Assembly (NCBI RefSeq): GCF_000614185.1
Contig: NZ_BAKM01000014.1
Coordinates: 1 to 64,000, forward strand
Source: Phocaeicola sartorii JCM 17136 = DSM 21941
GTDB lineage: Bacteria; Bacteroidota; Bacteroidia; Bacteroidales; Bacteroidaceae
Direction: 5' to 3'
DNA: 64,000 nt
Positions 55,525 through 64,000 of the stretch are shown piece after piece; position 1 is the stretch's first letter; every line of letters starts with the position of its first letter. The position numbers and the translations under genes were made by a program. The notes beneath the pieces are model-generated. The model was not told the DNA's origin, did not search any database, and saw only the letters and a list, made by a program, of their open reading frames with translations.

Positions 55525-56021
55525 TTGTTCTCATTATTATTAAGGGATTTTACAATGTTTTCGAGCTGTCGGTATCGTTGGATGATACGGGCGGAATCTA
55601 TCCTTGACTTATTGGGGACGGCAATCATCGAATCCAATTCCTCACGGAGTTCCTGACCTTGGGCTACCAAATCAATTAGCGTGTTGCGCTGGATGTCCTT
55701 GTTTGCCTGTATGGTATGGAAGCCACTGAAAAGCGGTTCCATGTTGGAAACCATACTGATATTGGACTCGCTTAATTCATTAGACGGGTCGGTTTTTGTT
55801 CCACTTATCCAAAGATTACCCACTAACAAGAATAGTAGAGAACTGACCACATAGGCAAAAGTCTTCTTGGGATGCTTTATCGCCCATGCGTTAGCCAAAC
55901 GGATTCTTGCTGCCAACCGATATTTCGTACCGATTGCCCCCATCTTGGGTTGCAGCCATGACCGAACCTGTTGGTGGGTCTTCAGGCGGCTTTCATGCAA
56001 TGTCTTTCTGAGTGATTTCAT
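55521..56021 (-). CDS. traL: TraL-like inner-membrane transfer protein
   Basis: 166 residues from the ATG at 56021 (MKSLRKTLHESRLKTHQQ). One helix (KTFAYVVSSLLFLLVGNLWI, about 60-80) is followed by a helical periplasmic tail with coiled-coil heptads. Overlaps traM by 4 bp and follows traK by 11 bp; position and topology match TraL. Confidence 0.75.
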   Translation of the reverse strand: MKSLRKTLHESRLKTHQQVRSWLQPKMGAIGTKYRLAARIRLANAWAIKHPKKTFAYVVSSLLFLLVGNLWISGTKTDPSNELSESNISMVSNMEPLFSGFHTIQANKDIQRNTLIDLVAQGQELREELDSMIAVPNKSRIDSARIIQRYRQLENIVKSLNNNENK

Positions 56022-56032
56022 TGTTGCTGTTT

Positions 56033-56627
56033 TTAATAATCCAAATCCTTGTTCTCTATGGTGCGCCAGTTGGTAATCATCAACCCGTGGGGATTGTTCT
56101 CGTCCTCGGCACATTCTCCACATACCCGGTCGTTACCATTGTCCGTTTCAAGTCACGGGTGCGCCGCTTGATAAGCTGTGTGCCGTAGTAGGTGAACTTC
56201 CGTTCATGCTCGTCAAATTGGATGGAGTCGCACATGATAGTGCAGACTGCCGATGACGATATGATGTCGGAATAAAACCCGTTCTCGTCCATCGCCTGTT
56301 TCTGCTTCAAGGCTGTGCCGTCCGCCATATACATCGCCTTGCCGACCGTCCACTTGATATAGTCGTTATCGGGTGGCAGGTTGAAGAAGTATTGATGAAA
56401 GAGCTGGATGTGGCTTTCGCCTCCATGGTGAAGTTCGCTTCCAGCTTGGCCCGTTCCGCCAAAAAAGGGATGTCACCGTCCAATACATATATCTGCTGCC
56501 GCTCCTTGGTAACTAAAGAGATGCAGCACCAGATGGTAAAGCCGCAGATAACGGCGCAACCTCCGATGGTTGCGAGTACCGTCATCATGGCAAGTTTTGT
56601 TTTCTGTGCTAAAGATTCTATAAGCAT
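56033..56627 (-). CDS. traK: TraK (VirB8-like) transfer protein, two frameshifts
   Basis: Start at 56627 (MLIESLAQKTKLAMMTVLATIGGC), one N-terminal helix, then KERQQIYVLDGDIPFLAERAKLEANFTMEAKA. One C lost near 56412 breaks the frame; the second frame reads YIKWTVGKAMYMADGTALKQKQAMDENGFYSDIISSSAVCTIMCDSIQFDE. One C lost near 56108 alters the end; restored EDENNPHGLMITNWRTIENKDLDY ends at 56033, 11 bp before traL. TraK is a periplasmic assembly core subunit. Confidence 0.78.
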
Positions 56628-56650
56628 ATCGTTTCGTTTTAAGATTACAT

Positions 56651-57772
56651 TCACTTGGATTTGATGACCGAACCTGCCGCACCAGCCGTTGCGCTGACAG
56701 CACCACCGGCGATAGAACCTGCCGTAGCAGCCATGCCTGTAACAGTAGAACCTGCAGCGGAAGCCGCACTCGAACTTACACCACCGGGAATCAGCCAAGA
56801 AGCCACTTCGGGAACAAAGCGAATAATGTAGGCACCCACCAGCATACCCATCGCGTACATGCAGTTGGAGCCTATCCCTTGCAATCCCAATGCGCCAATC
56901 TGTTCCCATGAATTGACTGAGCCGTGCAGGAGATGGTTGTAGGCTACCATGTCCTGCTGCAAGTTATAAAGCAGGATGAAGTCTATGTAGTAAAGGCACA
57001 TATAGGTGACGAAGCCCCATAACGAGAGGGAAAGGAATTTAGACATCCATTGGCTCCATGCCGAACTCCAAGGCGGTGCAAGTGACAGGGCGAACATTAT
57101 CGGGCAGAATATCATCATAATGGCGATGAATATCCGTTGCGCCACCAGTATGCCGTAATAGGACATCTGGAATATCAGTTCGCCGATAAAGCGTATGACA
57201 TCGTTAATCCATTCGCTGACTTTTGTCTCGGCAGCCACAGCCGCACGTTGGGCATAGTTGTTGATAGTGCTACCCAAGTTCTCCACATTATAGATGAGCT
57301 TGTCCCACCAGGCGGCATCCTCACCAATGGCAGCTACCTGTTTGGCGGTTGCAATGGAATCCTGAACGGCTCTCAGCCGGTCCAAATACTCACTCTGCTT
57401 TTGTGCTACCTTCAGCTCGAAAGCAGCCACCTCCTTGTTTTTGGAGTTTGCCATCGCTTTGGTGGCTGACTCCAATCCCTTGCCCGGTACTTGCAATGCG
57501 GAGCAAATCCACGACGAGGAAGAGATACAGATGGAGATGCCGACAATACGGAGCAGCTTCATTACATCCATGCCGCGCCGTCCGAGTATCATCATCCAAC
57601 ACTCGTAAGAGCCGACACAGAGGGCAAGCAACAGCCCGATGATACGTGCCAGTCCGACCGCATCACCCAACACCGCCACATTCGGGAAGGTCTCCATTGC
57701 GACCAACAGCTTATCCAGACTCTCGTCAATGGCAGGCAAACCTATGGTCAGGAAAATTGATAATACATTCAT
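56651..57772 (-). CDS. traJ: TraJ (VirB6-like) polytopic transfer protein
   Basis: 373 residues from the ATG at 57772 (MNVLSIFLTIGLPAIDESLDKLL). Several helices: about 45-65, 85-105, a coiled region around 110-150, then helices around 195-220, 245-265 and 290-320. C-terminus is Ala/Gly/Ser-rich (SSSAASAAGSTVTGMAATAGSIAGG). It forms part of the inner-membrane channel. Intact frame. Confidence 0.83.
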   Translation of the reverse strand: MNVLSIFLTIGLPAIDESLDKLLVAMETFPNVAVLGDAVGLARIIGLLLALCVGSYECWMMILGRRGMDVMKLLRIVGISICISSSSWICSALQVPGKGLESATKAMANSKNKEVAAFELKVAQKQSEYLDRLRAVQDSIATAKQVAAIGEDAAWWDKLIYNVENLGSTINNYAQRAAVAAETKVSEWINDVIRFIGELIFQMSYYGILVAQRIFIAIMMIFCPIMFALSLAPPWSSAWSQWMSKFLSLSLWGFVTYMCLYYIDFILLYNLQQDMVAYNHLLHGSVNSWEQIGALGLQGIGSNCMYAMGMLVGAYIIRFVPEVASWLIPGGVSSSAASAAGSTVTGMAATAGSIAGGAVSATAGAAGSVIKSK

Positions 57773-57791
57773 TGTTATTCTTATTTTACAG

Positions 57792-58478
57792 TTAATAATG
57801 CGTTGCTGCCACAGCACACAGATGGGCGGTCTGATTTACCAGTTTCTGCATCTTCGTCTTGGCTTCCTCGTAGGCTTGCTGCCGTTTGGCATTTTCCAAT
57901 CCGTAGCCGACACCCGTCTTGTGGATATAGGCGATGCCGGAACAAAGAATTTCATTCTGCCGGCTTAACTCGTCCACCTGATATTTGAGCTTACCGTTAC
58001 TTTTCTTCATGCAATAGAGCAACCCGTCCGTAATGCAGTCCTGCATACGGTCAAACTCGTCCTTGTAGGAGGCGTAGGTCAAATCAACCGACCTGTCAGC
58101 CTCGCGAACCAGCTCTTCCTTGTATAGTTCCTCGATGTATTTGCGCTCCGTTTCCACCTTCTTTACTTTCTGCCGCTGGGTCTCTTCTGCCGTCACACGG
58201 GTAGGCATGATACGCTTGACATCAGAGTCCTTTTCCTTAAAGCGAACCCGGAAACCGGAATTGAAGCCTGCCCATTTCCAATACATTTCCGCACCGGAAT
58301 ACTTGTTGTGCAGGAAGTAATAATACCAGTCGGGGGCGAAGTTCCAAGGCCCGTTCTCCATAGATTTCCATTGTTTCTCTTTCTCCTTGTCACGGGTCGG
58401 GCGTTGGGCATTAACCGTTATAGGGAAACCTGTTGTTGCGACACAAAACAGGCATATTAAAATTTGTCTAACCTGCAT
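57792..58478 (-). CDS. Periplasmic transfer-region protein of unknown function
   Basis: 228 residues with signal (MQVRQILICLFCVATTGFPITVNAQ). Aromatic N-terminal region WNFAPDWYYYFLHNKYSGAEMYWKWAGF, then long helices rich in Glu/Lys (EETQRQKVKKVETERKYIEELYKEELVREADR). Start overlaps the upstream stop. No domain recognised; the place between the WAN-motif proteins and traJ suggests a transfer-pilus or channel accessory subunit. Confidence 0.7.
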   Translation of the reverse strand: MQVRQILICLFCVATTGFPITVNAQRPTRDKEKEKQWKSMENGPWNFAPDWYYYFLHNKYSGAEMYWKWAGFNSGFRVRFKEKDSDVKRIMPTRVTAEETQRQKVKKVETERKYIEELYKEELVREADRSVDLTYASYKDEFDRMQDCITDGLLYCMKKSNGKLKYQVDELSRQNEILCSGIAYIHKTGVGYGLENAKRQQAYEEAKTKMQKLVNQTAHLCAVAATHY

Positions 58479-59153
58479 ATCCTTGATTCCATTTATTGAT
58501 TACTTTATTCGCTATCTCGTCCTTGACATTGGAGTTCAAAATCTCCCAGATATAATCCGGTTTCCAGCCGCAATCCGTTATCAGAAAGCAATACAGATTG
58601 GCATTGTCAATGATGTACCGTGCCCTGTCGATGGAGGTTTTGAGGGTCATCACCAAATTCAGTTTCTCGTCCATACTCGCCTTCATCAGGTTGATGCCCG
58701 AAGCAGCCACAGAAGCATAGAGCTTGTAACAATGGCTTATCTCCCTTGATATGGCTACATTGGCATCCGCATAGTACCAACCGACAAACGGCTTCTTTGA
58801 TACTTGCTTGAAGGTGTTGCTCGTAAAGTCCTTATACTCTTTGACTAACTGATAGAGCGAGTTGCGGTGCTTGATATGGCACCTGCCAATACAAGGTACG
58901 AATGGGCATTGTCCAACTTGGTATCAAGCGTAGTCCGTACATCGTTGAACTTAATGGCTCCCTTGGCTACAAGCGACTGCTCCCCGAAGCTGGTAGCCAC
59001 CCGTTTCAATGCCTGGTCTTCATCCTTCTTCACGGCTTTGTGAAGGGCTATCAGGGCTTCGATGGTCGGAAGGTCTTTCGGGATAACAAAGGCGAAAGAT
59101 TTTGCCGGAAGGAGCGTTGCAAGCATCATAGCTATGATAATATATCGTTTCAT
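58468..59153 (-). CDS. Periplasmic transfer-region protein (frameshifted)
   Basis: Start 59153: MKRYIIIAMMLATLLPAKSFA (signal peptide), then helical DLPTIEALIALHKAVKKDEDQALKRVATSFGEQSLVAKGAIKFNDVRTTLDTKLDNAHSYLVLAGAISSTA. One A lost at about 58862 (AAAC read as AAC) breaks the frame; the restored part continues SLYQLVKEYKDFTSNTF and ends DEIANKVINKWNQGYAG. The final WNQGY motif relates it to the 43596 product. Confidence 0.68.
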
Positions 59154-59170
59154 ATCTGCTCAGATTAATG

Positions 59171-59909
59171 TTAGTAATTGGAAGCCACCAACCTGTTCCA
59201 GTCATTGATAAGCCCGCCGACATTGTTCTTCATCGTCACCACATTTGCCCAACTCCGGGTCAATGGCAAAGAACAAGTCATTAGCGGTAGCATACTGAGC
59301 CATCAGTATCATACCTTCCACCTTGTAGCGGATTTCCAGTAATCCTGAATAGATACTGTTAGCCAATGAGAGCCTTTCGTATCGGTCAAGCATATTGTAG
59401 CCATCGCTTTTCTTCTCTGCCGTACCTTGTCCTTTAAGGGGATTCTGTATCGTGGCATTGTTCACGATATTCACGAAGTTGCCCACCAACTGTTGGGTTT
59501 CCGTTACAAGGTTGCCCAGCTCATTCAGGCATAGCAACTTGTTGGAGAACTTCGCCTTGTTTACCGTCTTGATAAGTTCCGGCACATCTTTGAGGATGTC
59601 GTAGGCGCACAGTCCAATCTCCTTGTAGTATTTGCTCTCCGTACCGAAGCCGGACACATTCTGCATCGTCACCTTGTAGAGTTCCTTGATGGTAGCCATG
59701 CTCACAGTATAGAGTTCCACCTTCTTCTTTTTCTCGGCAATGGAATCCAGACGTTGGTTGTGCTGACCCTCAATCAGCTTTTGAGAGGCAAGGTTACTTG
59801 ATACCACCTTGATGCAGTTCTTGTCAATGACTACCTTCCAAGCGGCGAATAAATTTGGAGTGGCCACCATTGTTATGAGTGCCACAAGTATCATTCTAAT
59901 TCTTACCAT
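59171..59909 (-). CDS. TraI-position periplasmic protein (WAN-motif family, frameshifted end)
   Basis: Start 59909 (MVRIRMILVALITMVATPNLFAAW; signal). Helical: LASQKLIEGQHNQRLDSIAEKKKKVELYTVSMATIKELYKVTMQNVSGFG. The end DPELGKCGDD is out of frame; restoring a lost AG near 59253 gives DPE-SWANVVTMKNNVGGLINDWNRLVASNY with a stop at 59171. Start overlaps the restored TraG stop, as expected. Paralogue of the 43596 product. Confidence 0.7.
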
Positions 59910-62738
59910 AACGACATCACTTTTTGTTGTTGATTGACTTTTCTTGCGAATACCAGATACTTGTCATCACCGGCTTGCTTCCTGTCCGCCTCGATTCTCG
60001 TGATTGCTTCCTGCATATTGCCATAGTAGGAAGGTAAATCTTCAGGGCTTCCTTCTCAGTCCGCTCGGTGGTGTATGCCCAATAACATTCGGGCGGTTCC
60101 TCCACACCATAGACATCGGAGTTCTGTCCCCGGCATATCCATACCTCCTTGAAGTAGTTGCGCCCCTCCCGGTTGTTCAGGGCGTTGACGGTAAAGATCT
60201 GCTGCCGCTGTATTTGGGTCAGTCCCAATATGGCGGCTATCTCATCGTACCTGTCCTTAAACTTGGTCTGGTCTAACAATATCTTCACGTCTGAGTTGTT
60301 GATGATGGCTTCCTTTACGATGGGCGAATCTATCACGTCGTTCAACTCCTGAGTGACCACTCCGGCTATGCCGTGAAATTTCCTGACCGTTTTATAGAGG
60401 TACTTGATATACTCTGCCATCGTAGGCGAAGCGATAGCCTTCCACGCTTCCTCGATTATCAATGCCTTGCGGCCTTTCTTGATACGCATCTTCTGGAGGA
60501 ACACGTCCATGATTATCAGCACCACGATAGGGAAAAGCACGGGATCATCCTTTATCTTATCAATTTCAAAGACGATGAACCTTTCATCAAAGAGGTTTAC
60601 ATCCAAATCGGAGTTCAGCGTGGTTTCCAACTCACCGCCACGATAAAACTGCTTCAAGATGGCGGCGAAGTCCCGGATGCCGAAACTGATTTTCTCCTGT
60701 GAAGTGATTTGCGGGATACGCTCCAAGGCAAACTCATAGTAGGAGTTGAAGGACAGTTCCTTTACCCTTAGCCTACGTTTCTGTACTTCCAAGTAATCAA
60801 TCTGCTTCTCAATCTTTATCAGGAAAGAGTTCTCATAGAGTTCCTTCTTGAATTTCTCCATGATGCACAAGGCACGCTCCCTTTCTGGCTGGGTAGCCCC
60901 TTGGTCATGGGCAAGTGCATTTAGGGAACGGTATTGACGAATCAGCTTTTGCCTGTGAGCCTCGGTTGGCAACATCAGCATACGGTTTTCCTCAACAGTG
61001 GAAGGAGGCTCTTCCGTATTTATCAGTTCGTCTATGTCCTCCATTCGGGTGGAATAATTATCATAGTCTTCTTCCATCTTTGCGTCCACCAGCAACTTCT
61101 GACGCAAGCCTTCACGTTCCTTCTCTGTGAATTTCTCAAAGGGATGGAAATAGGCATCGTAATACTCCACAATGGTCTGGTTCACTAACATATCCTCAAT
61201 CTTCGTGGGCAGTTCGTTACCTTTGAATATCAGAAATATCAGAGATTTCAAAAAGTTCTTCTTCTCGCCGAAGTTTAATTCATATTCCTCCTTAGTCACC
61301 TTAAAGGGGTTCATGGAGATAGGCTTCTCTTTGGTATAAGAGATATATGTGCCACCGAAGTAGCCACAGATACCTTCGTAGGAATCACCCGTATCTACTA
61401 TAACGACATCCGTGTTTTGTTCCAACAACTGACGCACGACACTATTGGTATGGAAAGATTTTCCGCTTCCGCTTGGCCCGATACAGAAAAAATTGGCATT
61501 GTCTGTCATTTTGACTTTGCCCTCTTTACCAGTGAAATCTATGCAGACCGGCAACCCTTGTCGATCTGTATAGTAAGTGGTCAAAGGTGTCTGCTCAGAC
61601 TCCTTTAAGTGTTCCTTAAAAAAGAAACAGAGGGCTGCGTCCGAGAGTGTAAGGAAGAGGTCATAGTCCGGATTGAAAGCGTATGCGTTTCCGGGAAAGC
61701 TGTCCGTGAACAGTTCCAACTGGTTATAGGCTGTCCTTGACGGCATGATGCCACATTCATATAACTTGGTTTCCAGATACGATGTAACCGGAGTTACTTT
61801 ATCCACGGGACAACTGACCAAGATATTGAAATTCGTATATACCAACATGGAACTATCCACGGCAAGTCGGTTCAACACTTCCTCGATGTCAGCCTTGGCA
61901 ATCTTGTTGCTTGGGTCAGGCATGGAGCCGTGACGCTTTGCTTTGCCTTGCAGCTTACGGAGTAACTTGCGTTGGTTCGGTATCTGTACTACCTGGTTAA
62001 ACACCACACAATCCGAAAAAGGTATGTTGGTCAGGAACGAGAACAGGTCGGTTGCGATATTATAACCATTGATGTTCGTCTGCGTATAGGGCTTGATGAT
62101 TGATGGCAGGTTTATCTCGTCTATATCCACCAACGGGTAGGAACGAATGATGCGATTGCCGGTTCTGAGGTATTCGTCCGAAGCTTGAAGTTTGTCATGG
62201 AGAATGCCCCGTGCCGGAACTGGAATGCCATGAAGCGGTGGCAATACTCGTCAGCTTCGGCTTTGGAGAGCTTGCGGTGCCGGATGCCCCGCTCGGTCAG
62301 GATGTCATCCACCTTGGAAACCTTCGTATGAAAGTCCAGCCATGTCTTCGGGTCGTACTGCACGAACTGGCTGCGTTGCGCCTCCTGTGTCACTATCAGG
62401 TACGTGCGTATCTCTGTGAACTCCCTTCCCTCGAAATAATTGAAGTAGCTCCGGGTCAGAAACTCCGCATCTTCCGGCACGTCATGGTGGTAGGCTTGCT
62501 TGCAGAGGATGTCCTGCTTTTGCAGGGCATAGCCCTCGCCGAGGGTCTGCACTACATTGGAAAGCACATCCTGAAAGCGTATGTACTGCCCGGCATCGGT
62601 GCAAAGCTGCTGCACCGGGTTGGTCATCTCGAAGATGACGGACGGCTCGCCCTTGGCTGAAAAAAGGACGACATTGCCGTCCGTTTCCTCCAACCCGGCA
62701 TAGAGGCCGTCAAAGACTTTTTTCTTGGTTTGTGCCAT
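59903..62738 (-). CDS. traG: TraG, VirB4-like conjugation ATPase (two frameshifts)
   Basis: About 945 residues restored. N-terminal part MAQTKKKVFDGLYAGLEETDGNVVLFSAKGEPSVIFEMTNPVQQ; Walker A FCIGPSGSGKSFHTN; Walker B KALIIEEAWKAI; GIAGVVTQELNDV. One A lost at about 62186 (CAAAGCTT read as CAAGCTT) divides the N-terminus; one C lost at about 60030 changes the tail, and its restoration gives YYGNMQEAITRIEADRKQAGDDKYLVFARKVNQQQK and a stop overlapping the next gene. It drives assembly and substrate transport. Confidence 0.87.
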
Positions 62739-62740
62739 AA

Positions 62741-63031
62741 TTAGGAGCTTTTTCTCAGTTTGTTGTAAATATAAATGCCCTTGTCTCTCCGCTTGTTGTG
62801 CAATCCTCCGCGCTGTTTGATGAAGATGGTCACCAGCCCGATGACCGCCATGACAAGCATGGCGATGAACCCGGCGAGCTTTCCCAATACAATGGAGAAC
62901 AGTATGAATCCGACAAACGACATACCGATGGCCAATGCCGCCAACGTAAGGAAACGCCCACGGATGCCCATGAACTCCAGCGGTTTTTGCAGTCCCTTGA
63001 ATACGGGAAATCCCTCCTGATTCATCGTCAT
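62741..63031 (-). CDS. traF: TraF (DUF4133-type) inner-membrane transfer protein
   Basis: 96 residues with two helices (about 27-50 and 53-72); MNQEGFPVFKGLQKPLEFMGIRGRFLTLAALAIGMSFVGFILF and basic tail RDKGIYIYNKLRKSS. VirB3-like. Next to traG (2-bp gap) as in other Bacteroidetes elements. Confidence 0.82.
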   Translation of the reverse strand: MTMNQEGFPVFKGLQKPLEFMGIRGRFLTLAALAIGMSFVGFILFSIVLGKLAGFIAMLVMAVIGLVTIFIKQRGGLHNKRRDKGIYIYNKLRKSS

Positions 63032-63049
63032 TCTATTGTTGCGTCATTG

Positions 63050-63403
63050 TTATTTGAAGAACAACGGAAGAGCCTCGGAAAGCGCGATGAAGGCGATACA
63101 GCCACCGATGGTGAGCATGATGGTCTTCTTCACGTCCTGGTCACCGTTTGACATCTTGAAATACACGTTGAAAGCTCCGACCAAGGCGATTACGGCTGCG
63201 ATTGCCTTCATCAGGTTGGAAACCGGGGTCTGATAGGAACTGATTTCAGTAGTGGCTTTTGTGAAGCCGGCCGCGCCCTTGCTTGCCGCCATCATGTCAC
63301 CTACGGATATTGTCAGTGCTACTACTGCCAACACACTTTTCTGTGCGAAGGAGCTTGCCATGAAGCGGTCATATGCACGTTTCAGTTTTTTCTTGAATTG
63401 CAT
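63050..63403 (-). CDS. traE: TraE (VirB2/DUF4134-like) pilin-type transfer protein
   Basis: About 117 residues from the ATG at 63403 (MQFKKKLKRAYDRFM); earlier Met codons at 63436 and 63430 are possible. Basic head, a hydrophobic segment SVLAVVALTISVGDMMAA, and two C-terminal helices (LMKAIAAVIALVGAFNVYF, TIMLTIGGCIAFIALSEALPLFF), the plan of VirB2-like pilins. Intact. Confidence 0.82.
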   Translation of the reverse strand: MQFKKKLKRAYDRFMASSFAQKSVLAVVALTISVGDMMAASKGAAGFTKATTEISSYQTPVSNLMKAIAAVIALVGAFNVYFKMSNGDQDVKKTIMLTIGGCIAFIALSEALPLFFK

Positions 63404-63514
63404 TTTTTGAAATTGTTTATCTGATTTCATCACCAAAGGAACAGAGGTCGCTAAAGAAACGGGGGCTTCTTCTTAGAAGAAGGTATATATGGTTTGTCGG
63501 GTAAGTTTGCCTTG

Positions 63515-63940
63515 CTATTTGGCATTCTCACAGTCGGCTATAAGTGAACCTAAATCGCAAATGCCGTTTTCCACCATATTATTTACCTCCACAACGAGGT
63601 CTTCCACAAGGATGCCGTCCGTCATAATGGCTTCACGGAAACCGGGACGATGGAATGGCTTTTCGGAGTTGGATTCAGGCTGTTCCCGGTCAGATTTTGT
63701 CTCAGAGTCAGAATTTGCCTTTTCCTCCGGTTTATCCTCTTTCTGCTTCGGTTCATCCCGGCTGATTCTGAATGGCTTGAAGGTCTTTGCTTCATCCGAT
63801 ATGTCTATGTCTTCTTCTGATTGCGATTCCAGTTCTGCTGTCTGTGCAGCCTTGGCTTTCATGATGTCAAGGACTATCAACGCGGCATAGTAGAACAGGA
63901 GGGCAATGAAGAGCAGGAATACTATTTGTCCGTATTGCAT
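63515..63940 (-). CDS. Membrane-anchored acidic transfer-region protein
   Basis: 141 residues: one N-terminal helix (IVFLLFIALLFYYAALIVLDIM), a long acidic/Lys-rich disordered stretch (SEEDIDISDEAKTFKPFRISRDEPKQKEDKPEEKANSD), and a short C-terminal helix. By position upstream of traE it could correspond to TraD, but the sequence does not prove it. Confidence 0.65.
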   Translation of the reverse strand: MQYGQIVFLLFIALLFYYAALIVLDIMKAKAAQTAELESQSEEDIDISDEAKTFKPFRISRDEPKQKEDKPEEKANSDSETKSDREQPESNSEKPFHRPGFREAIMTDGILVEDLVVEVNNMVENGICDLGSLIADCENAK

Positions 63941-64000
63941 GGTGCTATGTTATTTATAAAGTGATTACTACTTGTAGATTATTTCCTGTAATTGGCAGGA

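Noticed and set aside
40063..63940. Degraded, non-functional conjugation operon
   Set aside because: The breaks are almost all 1-nt homopolymer losses and their correction restores conserved ends and gene overlaps, and similar breaks occur in chromosomal genes; assembly error is more probable.
1..64000. CRISPR array, rRNA or tRNA genes
   Set aside because: No regularly spaced repeats, no rRNA-like blocks and no cloverleaf with tRNA consensus were noticed by eye; a tRNAscan/CRISPR search would settle this.

Overview
The window looks like chromosome of a gut Bacteroides/Phocaeicola-type bacterium (order Bacteroidales). The evidence is -7 promoter boxes of the TAnnTTTG type, lipoprotein signals ending in a Cys, FtsX/MacB exporters, a fused C26-M19 peptidase, and a Bacteroidales-type conjugation operon (TraE to TraO). 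Two parts can be told apart: ordinary chromosome (about 1-12.2 kb) and an integrative conjugative element (ICE; about 12.5 kb to beyond the right edge) carrying a 15-kb cargo.

Chromosomal part: a partial outer-membrane protein; an acyltransferase; an M3 peptidase (Dcp-like) with a broken signal peptide; a permease-ATPase-permease ABC exporter operon behind a sigma-54-like promoter with palindromic upstream sites; a small lipoprotein; and the C26-M19 peptidase fusion.

ICE left part (13-23 kb): an XRE regulator; small helix-turn-helix proteins; a primase-helicase; an RloA/RloB pair (AbiL-type phage-defence candidate); an iteron-like GTTGACA repeat region; an excisionase-like HTH gene; and a minus-strand run of small ICE genes including a DUF2958 protein. 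A tyrosine recombinase follows at 23.5-24.7 kb.

The most exciting segment is 24.7-39.9 kb. Just after the recombinase terminator, a 176-bp segment is bounded by a perfect 18-bp inverted repeat and holds a consensus -7 box (TACCTTTG). That box now points away from the cargo. Inversion would place it about 57 bp upstream of the first cargo start codon, so the cargo appears to be phase-variable and OFF in this assembly. The cargo is a tight operon: VWA-like lipoprotein, small membrane protein, tubulin-like GTPase (GGTG), large Hsp70/actin-like ATPase, a second degenerate actin-like protein with coiled-coil/TPR region, TerD-domain protein, and a membrane-anchored protein sharing an N-terminal ADFDK tag with TerD. 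After a strong hairpin come a 58-residue membrane protein, a lipoprotein, a PMCA-type Ca2+ ATPase and a PgpA phosphatase. I know no described system with this gene set. A switchable, envelope-linked, calcium/TerD-related stress or defence device built on cytoskeletal-type NTPases is my inference.

ICE right part (40-64 kb, nearly all minus strand): PcfJ, PcfK, a second copy of a leader found near 23 kb, a toprim protein, an ArdC-like antirestriction metalloprotein, DUF3945/DUF4099-type proteins, a secreted glucosaminidase, TraX, the coupling ATPase, and TraO, N, M, L, K, J, three periplasmic proteins, TraG (VirB4-like), TraF and TraE. No relaxase is visible.

About 20 genes, chromosomal and ICE, carry 1-2 nt indels, mostly loss of one base from a short homopolymer. 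Adding the base back restores conserved protein ends and normal stop/start overlaps. This looks more like residual assembly error than gene decay, so such genes are annotated over their restored extents. The cargo operon shows no such indels.
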